The notes beneath the pieces are model-generated. The model did no database searches and was not told where the DNA came from. It saw only the letters and a program-made list of their open reading frames with translations. The position numbers and the translations under genes were made by a program. From NCBI GenBank assembly GCA_021730985.1, contig JAKFYI010000022.1, forward strand, positions 101,008 to 165,007: 64,000 nt of DNA, read 5' to 3'. Of the stretch, positions 54,082-63,452 are shown in pieces. Every line of letters starts with the position of its first letter. Position 1 is the stretch's first letter. Origin of the DNA: Hyphomicrobiales bacterium. Its GTDB lineage: Bacteria; Pseudomonadota; Alphaproteobacteria; Rhizobiales; Xanthobacteraceae.

Positions 54082-55236
54082 TTACCGCTTCGCGCGGACA
54101 CCCAAGCGTTCAAGCCGCGGCAGCACCTCGTCGCAGAAGAACGGCAGTTCCTTGAGGTAGTTCACGAACGAGAAGCCGATGCCGCGCAGGCCGGCCCGGC
54201 TCAGGTCCGCGAGTTGCTGGGCGATGCGGTCCGGATCGCCCACCATCAGCAGGCCGCCAAGGCCGTGCGCGTAGTGGTGCCGCTGTTTCTGGAACTCCTC
54301 CTCGCCAACGGTTGCCGCAGAAATGTTCTTCTTGCCGAGGATGCCGTCGACCGCCGACCAGTCGGCGTTCTCGATGGTGGCGTAGTTGTAGTACTCCTCG
54401 GCCTCCTTCTGCGTCGGCCGGCAGGTGACGACGCCGACCGCATAGACGTCGAGGTCGCGGCCGTGCTGACCTGCCGCGTCCTTGGCCTCTTTCACACGCT
54501 GCGCGGTTTCTTCCATCGAAGTGCGCGACGCCTGGGTGAAGAACGCATCGCAATTCTTCACTGCGAAGGCGCGGCCTACCGGCGAGGCGCCAGCGTTCAT
54601 GATCAGCGGCCGCTCGCCGCCATACGGCTTTGGCTTGGCGCGGACGTTCTTCAGGTTGATGAATTTTCCGGACACGCCGAAATCGTCCTGCGGACCCCAC
54701 GCCTGCTTCACGGCGTCGAGCCACTCCTGCGCATACTCGTAGCGCTGCTCGTGCTCGCGCTGTGTCACGCCGAACATCTGGAACTCGTCCTCGTTCCAGC
54801 CGACCACGATGTTGAGGCCGAAACGGCCCGCGCCGATGTGATCGGCGGTGACGAACTCCTTGGCCGCGATGATCGGGTTGAACAGCGGCGCGTGCACGGT
54901 GCCGAACACAATCAGGCGCTCGGTCGAGGCCAGCAGACCCGAAGCCCAGGTCAGCGTTTCGAGCGTGGTGCCCATGTAGTCGGTGTCGCCGCCGTAGCCC
55001 TTCCAGCGCGCCACCGGCAGCATGAACTCGATGCCCGCCGCATCGGCCATGCGGGCCAGCTTGAGGTTGTCCTGCCAGTTGCCGGTCCAGCGCTCCGGCA
55101 CCTTGGTGACGGCCCGCCCGGACGAGCAATTGGCGCCGAACAGCCCGATTTTGAGGGCGTTTTCCGTGTACATCGCCATCCGGTCGCGGAGCGAAATCTG
55201 TCCGGCCAGGCGGGCTTCAAGGTGAGGATTGGTCAT
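54082..55236 (-). CDS. LLM-class flavin-dependent monooxygenase
   Basis: A 384-residue luciferase-like TIM-barrel protein starting MTNPHLEARLAGQISLRDRM. LKIGLFGANCSSGRAVTKVP, FMLPVARWKGYGGDTDYMG, GRFGLNIVVGWNEDEFQMFG and PKPYGGERPLIMNAGASPVG place it near the RutA and SfnG group. These use reduced FMN and oxygen to open a uracil ring or oxidise sulfones. It is divergent from no obvious reductase gene. It lies just downstream of the SsuABC-type importer on the same strand, which may import its substrate. Confidence 0.9.
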   Translation of the reverse strand: MTNPHLEARLAGQISLRDRMAMYTENALKIGLFGANCSSGRAVTKVPERWTGNWQDNLKLARMADAAGIEFMLPVARWKGYGGDTDYMGTTLETLTWASGLLASTERLIVFGTVHAPLFNPIIAAKEFVTADHIGAGRFGLNIVVGWNEDEFQMFGVTQREHEQRYEYAQEWLDAVKQAWGPQDDFGVSGKFINLKNVRAKPKPYGGERPLIMNAGASPVGRAFAVKNCDAFFTQASRTSMEETAQRVKEAKDAAGQHGRDLDVYAVGVVTCRPTQKEAEEYYNYATIENADWSAVDGILGKKNISAATVGEEEFQKQRHHYAHGLGGLLMVGDPDRIAQQLADLSRAGLRGIGFSFVNYLKELPFFCDEVLPRLERLGVRAKR

Positions 55237-55323
55237 GGGGATTTCGATTGGGGACTTCGACTGCGAGGAAACCTGGGGCGCACCATAGCGCCGCCGGCAC
55301 TGCCAATTCAAACGGCCCCGGAC

Positions 55324-56100
55324 CTAAGGGTGGGCGACGGGCGCCTCGAGCGAAAGCACCTTGAGGATTTCGGCCTGAATCGCCTCGCGCCCGGCGTTGC
55401 GGGCGTCCCCATCCATCCGCGCCTCATAGGCGATCCGCGCCGGGCGGTGGAACACCAGCACGCGGTCGCCGACATCCATCGCTTCGTTGATGTGATGGGT
55501 GATGAACACGGCCGTCTTGCCGTCCTGCTTCACCAGCCGGAGGAATTCCGCGCGCAGATCCCGCGCCGTCATCTCGTCGAGCGAGGAGAACGGCTCGTCG
55601 CACATCAGGATTTCCGGCTCGACCGCGAAGGCGCGCGCGATCGAGACGCGCTGGCGCATGCCGCCGGACAGCGCGTGCGGATAATCGTTCTCGTGGCCGG
55701 ACAGGCCCAGCCGCGCGAGCCAGCGCCGTGCAATCTCCTCGGATTCCTTCGGATCCTTGTCGAGGATTTGCAATCCGAGCATCACGTTGTCGAGCGCGGT
55801 GCGCCACGGCATCAACCGGTCGTTCTGGAACACGATGCCGATCTTGCCGCGGAAGTGGTTGAACTCGTCGAACGGCGCGTGGCCTGCGATGTTGACCGCG
55901 CCGCTGGTCGGCTCGATCAGCCCGGCCAGCAGGTTGAACATGGTGGACTTGCCGCAGCCGGTCTTGCCCAGCACGGCCACGACCTCGCCCTTGGCGATGT
56001 CGAACGACAGGCGTTCCACGGCGGCAAAGGTGCCCTTGCCGTCCGGCCTCGAGAACACCTTGGTGACTTCGGTGAAGCGGATGAAGGGGGCTTCGCTCAC
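55324..56100 (-). CDS. ABC transporter ATPase, nitrate/sulfonate/taurine type
   Basis: A 258-residue ATPase; the start is GTG 56100, one base after the permease stop. Walker A is LGKTGCGKSTMFNLLAG, the signature is HALSGGMRQRVSIARAF, and Walker B is LMCDEPFSSLDEMTA. The VFQNDRLMPWRTALDNVMLG Q-loop is typical of SsuB/TauB/NrtD. It powers uptake by the adjacent permease. The substrate is unknown. Confidence 0.93.
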   Translation of the reverse strand: MSEAPFIRFTEVTKVFSRPDGKGTFAAVERLSFDIAKGEVVAVLGKTGCGKSTMFNLLAGLIEPTSGAVNIAGHAPFDEFNHFRGKIGIVFQNDRLMPWRTALDNVMLGLQILDKDPKESEEIARRWLARLGLSGHENDYPHALSGGMRQRVSIARAFAVEPEILMCDEPFSSLDEMTARDLRAEFLRLVKQDGKTAVFITHHINEAMDVGDRVLVFHRPARIAYEARMDGDARNAGREAIQAEILKVLSLEAPVAHP

Positions 56101-56101
56101 G

Positions 56102-56875
56102 TCAGCTTGCCCGCTCGGAAACCGGGCGGTACCGCAGCAGCCACCGTTCCACCATCACGATCACCTGTTGCACGACCAGCACGAACAGCACGAGTTGAAT
56201 GGTCCACGCCAGCGCGCCGGCCATGTCGAACAATTGCTGCTGGCGAAGCAGTTCGTAACCGACGCCGCCGGTCGCGCCGACCAATTCCGCCACCACCACG
56301 ACGCGCGCGGCATTGCCGAGATTGACCTTCCAGGCGGTCAGGATGCCGGGCACGATGGTCGGCACGATCAGCACGCGGAACAGGATCCTCGCACTCGGCC
56401 GGAACGACATCGTCATCTCGAACAGATCCTTCGACATCGACCGGTAAGCATCGAGGATCTGGAAGGTGAAGGCCGGCAGCGTCGTAATCACCATGATGAA
56501 GAAGATGCGGAATTCGGTGCCGTGGAACCAGATGATGGCAATGATCACCCATGACAACGCCGGGATGCCCTGCAGGAACACCAGCAGCGGCGTGATGTAG
56601 CTTTCGATCTTCGGCGAGCGGCCGATCACCAGTGCGACCAGGCAGCCCAGCAGGAAAGCTCCCGTCAGGCCGGCGAAAATCCGCGCCGCGGTCTCAAGAA
56701 CCTGCTTCAGTTCGGGCCAATTGATCAGGATGCTGACGGTTCGCGCCAAAATCGCCTGAACCGGAGGAAAGAGATAGTGCGGAAAGAAAAACGATGCGAT
56801 CTGCCAGGCGGCGACCAGCACCAAAGTGCCGATCGTCGCCTGATAGAACTGCTTGAACTGCGGATTAGACCACAT
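56102..56875 (-). CDS. ABC transporter permease, nitrate/sulfonate/taurine type
   Basis: A 257-residue inner-membrane protein with about six helices, of the SsuC/TauC type: GLTGAFLLGCLVALVIGRSP, FLQGIPALSWVIIAIIWFHG, and the coupling-helix segment ILFRVLIVPTIVPGILTAWK, ending in GNAARVVVVAELVG. It forms a homodimeric pore with the ATPase gene that follows. It lies 12 bp after the receptor gene, with no hairpin between them. Confidence 0.93.
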   Translation of the reverse strand: MWSNPQFKQFYQATIGTLVLVAAWQIASFFFPHYLFPPVQAILARTVSILINWPELKQVLETAARIFAGLTGAFLLGCLVALVIGRSPKIESYITPLLVFLQGIPALSWVIIAIIWFHGTEFRIFFIMVITTLPAFTFQILDAYRSMSKDLFEMTMSFRPSARILFRVLIVPTIVPGILTAWKVNLGNAARVVVVAELVGATGGVGYELLRQQQLFDMAGALAWTIQLVLFVLVVQQVIVMVERWLLRYRPVSERAS

Positions 56876-56887
56876 CGAGGATGAAGA

Positions 56888-57874
56888 TCACTTCAACGGC
56901 TTGTCGTAGATCGACGCGCCCGACGGCATCGACGGCAGGTAGTTGATCTCCATGCCGGCTTTGTAAACCGCCTCGATCTCCTTCTTGATGACGTTGGCAG
57001 CCTTGAACTGCATGCCGAGCCGCTGGTTCGAGCGGATCATGGCGGCGACCGCCTTCAGCTCCTCAGGCGTCGCGCCCTTGGCGAGCAGCGGCGCGGCCTC
57101 GTCCGGGTTCTTCGCGACCCATTCGGCGGCCTGCTTGTAGGCGGTGTAGAGCTTCTGCACCGCGCCGGGGTTGGCATCGGCCCAATCGGAGTGCGCGCCG
57201 ACCCCGAGATACGGAATGTCGCTGCCGCCGGCAAACTCCTTCCAGGTCTTGGCGATCCCGAGGTCGATGGTACGAATGCTCGACTTCTTGGTGATCATCA
57301 GCGTGTAGGCCGGCTCCCAAATCTGCACGGCGTCGGCACGATCCGCGATGGCGTAGCTGATCAGGCCGGGCGGCGCGGTGTTGACCACCTTGATCTTGGA
57401 GATATCGACGCCCTGCCTTTTCGCGAAGAACTCGTACATCTGGTAGTTGGTGGTGGAGCGCGCGCCGGCGAGTTCCTTGCCCTCGAGATCCTTCAGCGAC
57501 TTCACATTGTCGCGCGAGGTTACGATCGTGCCCCAGTAGTCGAAGATGTTGAACAGGTACTTCACCTTGACGCCGCGCACGTCGGCCAGGCCGAGCGTGG
57601 TGAGCGACGCGCTGCCGCCGATCTTGAATTCGCCGGAGTTGAACTGCGCGGCGTAGGCATCGGGCGGCCGCTCCGCGAAGGTGATGTCGAGCCCGTTCTT
57701 CTCGTCGAGCTTTTGCGCCTTGATGACCGGCGGCAGCAGCGCGCCGAGCGAGGGCGGCGTGAAGATGACGATGGTGAGCTTTTCGAGCGCCTGGGCGCGA
57801 ACGTCGGCTGCGGACAACGCGAGCAGCGCACCCGCGGCCAAGGCCGCCACGGGCAGCTTTTTCAGATGGGTCAT
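56888..57874 (-). CDS. ABC transporter receptor, NMT1/SsuA-like
   Basis: A 328-residue periplasmic receptor. The start MTHLKKLPVAALAAGALLAL is a signal peptide with cleavage near VRAQA. KLTIVIFTPPSLGALLPPVI, SGEFKIGGSASLTTLGLADV, LEGKELAGARSTTNYQMYEF and DRADAVQIWEPAY are typical of the NMT1/SsuA/taurine fold, with a binding cleft for small anions or pyrimidine-like solutes. It is first in the three-gene importer operon. Nothing is visible in the 248-bp gap upstream except promoter space. Confidence 0.92.
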   Translation of the reverse strand: MTHLKKLPVAALAAGALLALSAADVRAQALEKLTIVIFTPPSLGALLPPVIKAQKLDEKNGLDITFAERPPDAYAAQFNSGEFKIGGSASLTTLGLADVRGVKVKYLFNIFDYWGTIVTSRDNVKSLKDLEGKELAGARSTTNYQMYEFFAKRQGVDISKIKVVNTAPPGLISYAIADRADAVQIWEPAYTLMITKKSSIRTIDLGIAKTWKEFAGGSDIPYLGVGAHSDWADANPGAVQKLYTAYKQAAEWVAKNPDEAAPLLAKGATPEELKAVAAMIRSNQRLGMQFKAANVIKKEIEAVYKAGMEINYLPSMPSGASIYDKPLK

Positions 57875-58122
57875 TCGATCCTCCCTGGTTCGTCTTATCA
57901 GATACAGCAAAGCTTTGCGGCGAGCCCGCTTCGATGCTCGCGACTTGATCGGATTTCAGGCCGCCGGAGCAACGATTTGCCGCGGCTCATGGTCGCCGAT
58001 CGGGAACGGCATGTCCGCGCCCAGCATAGTCCGGGCGGCGCCCGCAGGCTCAATGACAAATCGCAGCACCCCTCAGGCATTTTCCCCGGCTGCCCGGTCT
58101 TAGCCAACGCGGCGGCGCTTGC

Positions 58123-59397
58123 CTAGCCGATGTATTTGACCAGCCAGAGCGACAGGTCGGGCCAGTAGGTGATGATCATCAGCCCCACCACGGTGACGGC
58201 GATGAAAGGCGTTACGCCGGCATAGATGCTGGTCAGAGGCACCCGGAAGATCGACTGCGCCACGAAGATGTTGACCCCGAACGGCGGCGTGAACGTGCCG
58301 ATGCTGAGGTTGACCGTAACGATGATGCCAAAATGGATCGGATCGACGCCGATCGCCGTGGCAACCGGCAGCAGCAGCGGGGTGAGCACCAGGATCGCCG
58401 AGGCGGTGTCGATGAAGCAGCCGACGATCAACAGGAAGACGTTGATGATGAGCAGCACCATCCAGGGCTGCAATTCAAGGTGCTCGATGAAGCCCACGGT
58501 TGCGCGCGGCACCCCGCTGGTGATCAGCAGCCAGGAGAACACGCCGGCCACCGCGACGATCAGAAAAATCTGCGCGGTCAGGTACATCGAATTGATCGAC
58601 ACGTCCCAGAAGTCGCGCCAGCCGATCTCGCGGTAAATGAACATGGTGACGAACGCGATATAGACGCAGGCTGCGCCCGCGGCCTCGGTGGGCGAGAACA
58701 CGCCGCCGTACAGCCCGCCGAAGATGAGCACCGGCGCGCCGAGAGCCAGCAGGCCATCCTGCAGTGCGAACAGGAACGCGCTCCAGCGGAACGGCTGCAT
58801 GTCGGGAATGCCGATGACGCGGGCGTACACATAGAGGTAGGCCGACATCAGCAACGCCAACATCAGTCCCGGCATGATGCCAGCCGCGAACAGCTTGATC
58901 ACCGACTCCTCGGCGGCCGCGCAGTACAGGATCATCGCAATCGAAGGCGGGATGATGTTGTCGATGAAGCCGGTGCAGGTGACGATGCCGACCGAGAATT
59001 TCTCGCTGTAGCCGGCCTTGCGAAGCTGCGGATAGAACATCGGCCCGAGCGCCGCCACAGTCGCCGCGGTCGAACCCGAGATCGCGCCGTACAGCGTGGC
59101 AGCGCCCACCGTGGTGATCGGCGTAGAGCCCCGGAACCCGCCGAACAGCGCCATCACCACCGCAACCAGCCGGCGCGCCATGCCGCCCCGCGCCATCAGC
59201 TCGCCGGCGAAGATGAAGAACGGCACCGCCAGCAGCGCGAAGTTCCCGATCGAGCCGAACATGGTCTGCAGCACCGCGGTCGGCGGCACGCTGGTGAACA
59301 GCACAATCGAAAGCGTCGCGGTCGAAAGCAGGACAATGAAGAACGGAAAACCGAGGATCAGCAGCGCGACCGGCAATAGCCCCATCAGCCACAGCAT
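58123..59397 (-). CDS. TRAP transporter large permease (DctM type)
   Basis: A 424-residue membrane protein with about 12 helices. Family segments are NFALLAVPFFIFAGELMARG, STAATVAALGPMFYPQLRKAGY, FIDNIIPPSIAMILY and SIGTFTPPFGVNIFVAQSIF. DctM forms the sodium-coupled transport subunit. It lies 8 bp after the small-subunit gene, in an operon with the DctP receptor. Confidence 0.95.
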   Translation of the reverse strand: MLWLMGLLPVALLILGFPFFIVLLSTATLSIVLFTSVPPTAVLQTMFGSIGNFALLAVPFFIFAGELMARGGMARRLVAVVMALFGGFRGSTPITTVGAATLYGAISGSTAATVAALGPMFYPQLRKAGYSEKFSVGIVTCTGFIDNIIPPSIAMILYCAAAEESVIKLFAAGIMPGLMLALLMSAYLYVYARVIGIPDMQPFRWSAFLFALQDGLLALGAPVLIFGGLYGGVFSPTEAAGAACVYIAFVTMFIYREIGWRDFWDVSINSMYLTAQIFLIVAVAGVFSWLLITSGVPRATVGFIEHLELQPWMVLLIINVFLLIVGCFIDTASAILVLTPLLLPVATAIGVDPIHFGIIVTVNLSIGTFTPPFGVNIFVAQSIFRVPLTSIYAGVTPFIAVTVVGLMIITYWPDLSLWLVKYIG

Positions 59398-59405
59398 GAT
59401 GCCGC

Positions 59406-59918
59406 CTAGGTCTCGTTGCTGCCGGGCGGCGCTGGGTCGGACGGCTTGAGACCGCCGATCAGCGTGGTCGCGATGGCCGCGAGCACGATCATGGTGAAGC
59501 CGACCACGAAGCCGAAGTACGGCACCGTCATCGGGATTTCGGCTGTGATGCTGACCTGCCCGTTGCGCGCCATGATCTGCACGATTTTCCAGGCCTGCAC
59601 GGCGGCAAAGCCGGAAAAACCCACCACAGTGGCGAGGATCACAGCCTCAAGTGCCATCCGCACCCGGAGCGGATAGAGCGAGACAAACACATCCATCGCC
59701 AGATGGCGGCGGTCGAACGTGACCGCCGAGGCGCCGATCAGGACACCCCAGATGATGAGAAAGCTCAACACCTCCTCCGCCCACGGCAACGGCGCCGAGA
59801 AGACATAGCGGCCGACGATGTTGGCGGCGTTGATGCCGATCGCAAGCAGCAGCACCACCCCGATCGCCAAACGCGGGATGTCGCGGAGCATGAGACGGGC
59901 CGCGCCGGCAAAGTTCAT
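59406..59918 (-). CDS. TRAP transporter small permease (DctQ type)
   Basis: A 170-residue membrane protein with four helices. The conserved NIVGRYVFSAPLPWAEEVLSFLI and SAVTFDRRHLAMDVFVSLYP segments identify DctQ. It binds DctM to form the membrane complex for a solute taken up by DctP. A strong terminator separates it from the dctP stop, so membrane subunits are likely made at lower levels than the receptor. Confidence 0.94.
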   Translation of the reverse strand: MNFAGAARLMLRDIPRLAIGVVLLLAIGINAANIVGRYVFSAPLPWAEEVLSFLIIWGVLIGASAVTFDRRHLAMDVFVSLYPLRVRMALEAVILATVVGFSGFAAVQAWKIVQIMARNGQVSITAEIPMTVPYFGFVVGFTMIVLAAIATTLIGGLKPSDPAPPGSNET

Positions 59919-59933
59919 GAAAGCTGCTTTCGC

Positions 59934-59963
59934 AAAAAACGGAGGACGGCAGCGCCGTCCTCC
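59934..59963 (-). terminator. Intra-operon terminator between receptor and small permease genes
   Basis: Minus-strand GGAGGACGGC-GCT-GCCGTCCTCC is a perfect 10-bp stem with a three-base loop. It is followed by G and then six T, 20 nt after the receptor stop. It should end most transcripts, with read-through supplying the permeases. Confidence 0.9.
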
Positions 59964-59982
59964 GCCGGTAAAAGACTCGCCT

Positions 59983-60984
59983 TTAGTGCTTCGCCGCGAC
60001 GGCGCGCACCCGCTTCAGCATTTCACTGACCGCGGGCTGGTCCTTGGACACGTCGTCGCCGACCGAGGCGAGCAGTTCGGCCATCTTCTTCAGGTCTTCG
60101 TCCGGCAGCGTATGCATCACGCCGCCCATGCCGACCCAGGTCTTGTCGAGTCCCCGGCTGAACTCCTTTTCCCACTCGCTGGTTTTCACCTGGGTGGCGC
60201 GGCCGGTGTCGAGCACGATCTTGCGCAGGTCCGGCGGCAACTTATCGAGGAACACCTTGCTGACCACCGCGAGCGACACCAGCATGGTGTCGTTGGTCAC
60301 GGTGATGGTCTTGGCGACGTCGTTCATCTTGAACGCCACGAAGATCGCGGTGCCGCTCATGGTGCCGTCGATCACGCCGCGCTGCAGCGAGGGCATCACC
60401 TCGTTGAGCGGCAGCGGCACGGCGGTGGCGCCGAGCCGGCGCATCTTCTCGCGCTCCATCGCGGTGGCGTTGACGCGCAGCTTCTTGCCGTTGAAATCCG
60501 ACAGCCGCATGATCGCGTTCTTGGCCGCGTAGTTCGACGAGCCGGTGCCGAGAATGCCCAGGCCCGGAATGCCCTTGGGTTCGCCCATCGTCAGGGCGAA
60601 TTCATTGAACGAAGGGTCGAACACCGTGCGGGTGGCGTGATCCTTATCCTTGAACAGCATCGGCGTGCTGTAGACGCCGAACCGCGGATCGACGCCGACA
60701 TAGAAATCGGACGGCGCGATGAAGGCCTCGACGGTACCGAGTTGCAGCCCGTCGATCATGCGCGGGATCGGGCCGAGCTCGCTGCGCGGATAAATGCCGA
60801 CCTCGATGCGGCCGTTCGACGCCTTCTCCAGCGCCTCCTTGTAGAACTTGATGTACTGGTGCTGCGTGTCGTTGAAGGTCGCGGTGCCGAACTTCATCGT
60901 GAATTCGGCAGCCGACGCGGGCAGCGCCAGCGAAAACAATGCAAATGCGGCGAGCGCGCTCGCCAAGCGGACGGGTCTGGTCAT
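59983..60984 (-). CDS. TRAP transporter solute receptor (DctP type)
   Basis: A 333-residue periplasmic receptor. The signal peptide is MTRPVRLASALAAFALFSLA, with cleavage near ASAAEF. FKFGTATFNDTQHQYIKFYK-like N-terminal sequence (here FGTATFNDTQHQYIKFYKEA), IEVGIYPRSELGPIPRMIDG and NGKKLRVNATAMEREKMRRLG with its conserved Arg are standard. It delivers a carboxylate-type solute to DctQM. The upstream neighbour on the same strand is a molybdenum hydroxylase, suggesting the imported substrate may be what that enzyme oxidises. Confidence 0.94.
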   Translation of the reverse strand: MTRPVRLASALAAFALFSLALPASAAEFTMKFGTATFNDTQHQYIKFYKEALEKASNGRIEVGIYPRSELGPIPRMIDGLQLGTVEAFIAPSDFYVGVDPRFGVYSTPMLFKDKDHATRTVFDPSFNEFALTMGEPKGIPGLGILGTGSSNYAAKNAIMRLSDFNGKKLRVNATAMEREKMRRLGATAVPLPLNEVMPSLQRGVIDGTMSGTAIFVAFKMNDVAKTITVTNDTMLVSLAVVSKVFLDKLPPDLRKIVLDTGRATQVKTSEWEKEFSRGLDKTWVGMGGVMHTLPDEDLKKMAELLASVGDDVSKDQPAVSEMLKRVRAVAAKH

Positions 60985-61046
60985 GGTTGCCTCCCTGGGG
61001 ATTGACCGGGACTTCTTCGCGGTCCCCGATCAATCGAGCGGCAAGC

Positions 61047-63452
61047 CTAGCCGCCGGCGGCCGGTTTGCCAACGCGGGCTTCGGCGATCATATCGCCCAG
61101 CCGCCCGATCTTGATGGGCAGGCTGTTGACCACGATGCCGAGCGGCTTCACCGCGTCGTTGATGGCGCTGGCGATCGCGGCCGGCGCGCCAAGATAGCCG
61201 CTCTCGCCCGAGCCCTTCTGGCCGAACACCGTGTGCGGCGAGGGCGTGACGTGGTGCACTATTTCGACCGGCGGGATTTCGTGCGAGGACGGCAGCAGGT
61301 AGTCCATGAAATTCTGCGCCATCAGCAACCCGTCGCCGTTGTAGGCGAACTCCTCGTACAGCGCCGCGCCGATGCCGTGGGCGATGCCACCCATCGTCAT
61401 GCCGCGCACGATCTTGGGATTGATCACCGTGCCGCAATCGTGGCCTACGATGTAGCGCTCGATATGCGGCTTGCCGAGATCGGGATCGACGCTCATCAGC
61501 ACCAGATGGAATTCGAACGAGTAGCAGGGATACATCTGCACCCGGCCGTCGGGCGTCGGCAGCGCGCCGCCGGTCGGCACCTGCATGATGTGGCTGAACG
61601 ACAGTCCCGGCTCCATGCCGGGCGGCAGCTTGTGATAGTTGCGATGCGCGATGAACACGAGCTCGGCCCAGGAGCGCTTCTTGCCCGACGACGGCTCGGC
61701 GACGTCGCCGTCGGTGTAGACGAGGCGCTCCGCCGGCACGCCCAGGTCGTGCGCGGCAATCGCGATCAGCTTGTCCTTGAGCTTGTTGGCGGCATGGAAT
61801 GCAGCGCCGCCCAGCATGATCGCCATGCGGCTGCCGACCGGCGTGTTGCTCGGCAATGAATTGAGCGAGTCCGCGCGGGTGACGCGGATGCGTTCCGGGT
61901 CGAGCCCCAGCACCTCGCCGACCACCGTGCCGACCATGGTTTCATGGCCCTGCCCGGCCGACGTGCAGTGCATCGTCGCGGTGATGCCACCGGTGAGATC
62001 GACGCTGATCCGGCAGGAATCCATCCAGGTGGTGGTCTCGTTCTTCGGATTGAGCAGCGGCTCGAACGCCGAATTGCCGCCGCTCGGCTCCAGGCAGGCG
62101 GCGATGCCAAGGCCCGCGAGCTTGCCCTCGCCGCGCAGCCGGTCGCGTTCCGCGATCAGCTCGTCGTATGGCGCCTTGGCCAGCACCTTGGCGATCACAG
62201 CCTCGTAGTTGCCGCTGTCGTAGGTCGAACCGCTCGGGATCAAGTAGGGAAAGTCCTCGTGCCGGATCATGTTGCGGCGTCGCAACTCCAGCCGGTCCAT
62301 GCCGAGCCGGTTCGCCACCTCGTCGATGGTGCGCTCGATCGCGTAGTTGGTCGGCGACTGGCCGAACGCGCGCACCGCCTCCTGCACCGTCTTGTTGGTG
62401 ACGACGGCGATGGCCTGGTACTGCACGCTCTTGATCTTGTAGGGACCGACGATGGCGCCCACCGGCTTGCCGAGCTGGAACGGCGAGCGCCCAGCGTATG
62501 CCCCGACGCTGTCGAGCGCGCGCATCTTCATCGAGCGGATCACGCCGTCGCCGCCGTAGGCCACCTCGATATCGAACAGCCGCTCCGGCCCATGCATGTC
62601 GCCGCCGCGCATGTTCTCCAGACGGTCCTCGATCAGCCGCACGGAAACCCCGAGCCGCCGCGACAGATAGCCGACCAGCACCGTGTGCTTGATGCCGCGC
62701 TTCACGCCATAGCTGCCGCCGACATCGACGTCGTAATAGACGCGCACGGCGGTCGCCGGCACTTTCAGCGCCCAGGCAATCTGGTCGGGATATTTCGGCA
62801 TCTGGATCGAAGCCCAGACGTCGAGGATTTCCCGCCACGGATCCCAGCTTGCCGTGACGCCGAAGGTCTCGATCGGCACGGTGGAGCTGCGGCCCCACTT
62901 CACGCGATGCTTGAAGGTGTGCGGACTGGCGGCGAAGTCCTGCTCGACCTCGCCCCAGACGAAGGTGCGGTCGAGCAGCACGTTGGAGCCGTGCGCCTCA
63001 TGGACAAGAACACCACCCTCGTAGGCCTGCTCGGCGTCCAGCACGAACGGCAGTTGCTCGTATTCGACCGTCACGGCCTCCGCCGCGTCCTCAGCGAGCG
63101 CACGCGTATCGGCCACCACCGCGGCCACCCATTCGCCGGCGTAGCGTGCGACATCCACCGCAAGCGGGAAGCGCGGCACCTTCGGCGTATCGAGCCCGGA
63201 CGCCAGCGGCGCGGTCGCGCCCGCCAGTTCCTTGCCGTCCAACACGTAGTGCACGCCCGGCATCGCCAGCGCTTCGGTCTTGCCGATCGACACGATGCGC
63301 GCCGCCGGATACGGGCATGACACCAGCGCGACGTGCTTGACGCCCGCCGGCACGATGTCGGCCACGAAATTGCCCTTGCCCACGACGAAGCGGCGGTCCT
63401 CCCGCACCCGGCGGTCGGACGAGAGAAAGCGAAACTTGGCGGGCTCGCTCAT
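61047..63452 (-). CDS. Molybdenum hydroxylase large subunit (xanthine dehydrogenase/CoxL family)
   Basis: An 801-residue molybdopterin-cytosine-dinucleotide-type subunit of a three-part hydroxylase. The N-terminal domain shows FRFLSSDRRVREDRRFVVG and GVHYVLDGKELAG. The cofactor region includes SAGQGHETMVGTVVGEVLGL, and the catalytic Glu is in QKGSGESGYLGAPAAIASAI. The active loop reads AVRAFGQSPTN rather than the AYRCSFR of CO dehydrogenases, so CO is not the substrate. It probably hydroxylates a ring or aldehyde. It overlaps the iron-sulfur subunit by four bases. Confidence 0.92.
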   Translation of the reverse strand: MSEPAKFRFLSSDRRVREDRRFVVGKGNFVADIVPAGVKHVALVSCPYPAARIVSIGKTEALAMPGVHYVLDGKELAGATAPLASGLDTPKVPRFPLAVDVARYAGEWVAAVVADTRALAEDAAEAVTVEYEQLPFVLDAEQAYEGGVLVHEAHGSNVLLDRTFVWGEVEQDFAASPHTFKHRVKWGRSSTVPIETFGVTASWDPWREILDVWASIQMPKYPDQIAWALKVPATAVRVYYDVDVGGSYGVKRGIKHTVLVGYLSRRLGVSVRLIEDRLENMRGGDMHGPERLFDIEVAYGGDGVIRSMKMRALDSVGAYAGRSPFQLGKPVGAIVGPYKIKSVQYQAIAVVTNKTVQEAVRAFGQSPTNYAIERTIDEVANRLGMDRLELRRRNMIRHEDFPYLIPSGSTYDSGNYEAVIAKVLAKAPYDELIAERDRLRGEGKLAGLGIAACLEPSGGNSAFEPLLNPKNETTTWMDSCRISVDLTGGITATMHCTSAGQGHETMVGTVVGEVLGLDPERIRVTRADSLNSLPSNTPVGSRMAIMLGGAAFHAANKLKDKLIAIAAHDLGVPAERLVYTDGDVAEPSSGKKRSWAELVFIAHRNYHKLPPGMEPGLSFSHIMQVPTGGALPTPDGRVQMYPCYSFEFHLVLMSVDPDLGKPHIERYIVGHDCGTVINPKIVRGMTMGGIAHGIGAALYEEFAYNGDGLLMAQNFMDYLLPSSHEIPPVEIVHHVTPSPHTVFGQKGSGESGYLGAPAAIASAINDAVKPLGIVVNSLPIKIGRLGDMIAEARVGKPAAGG

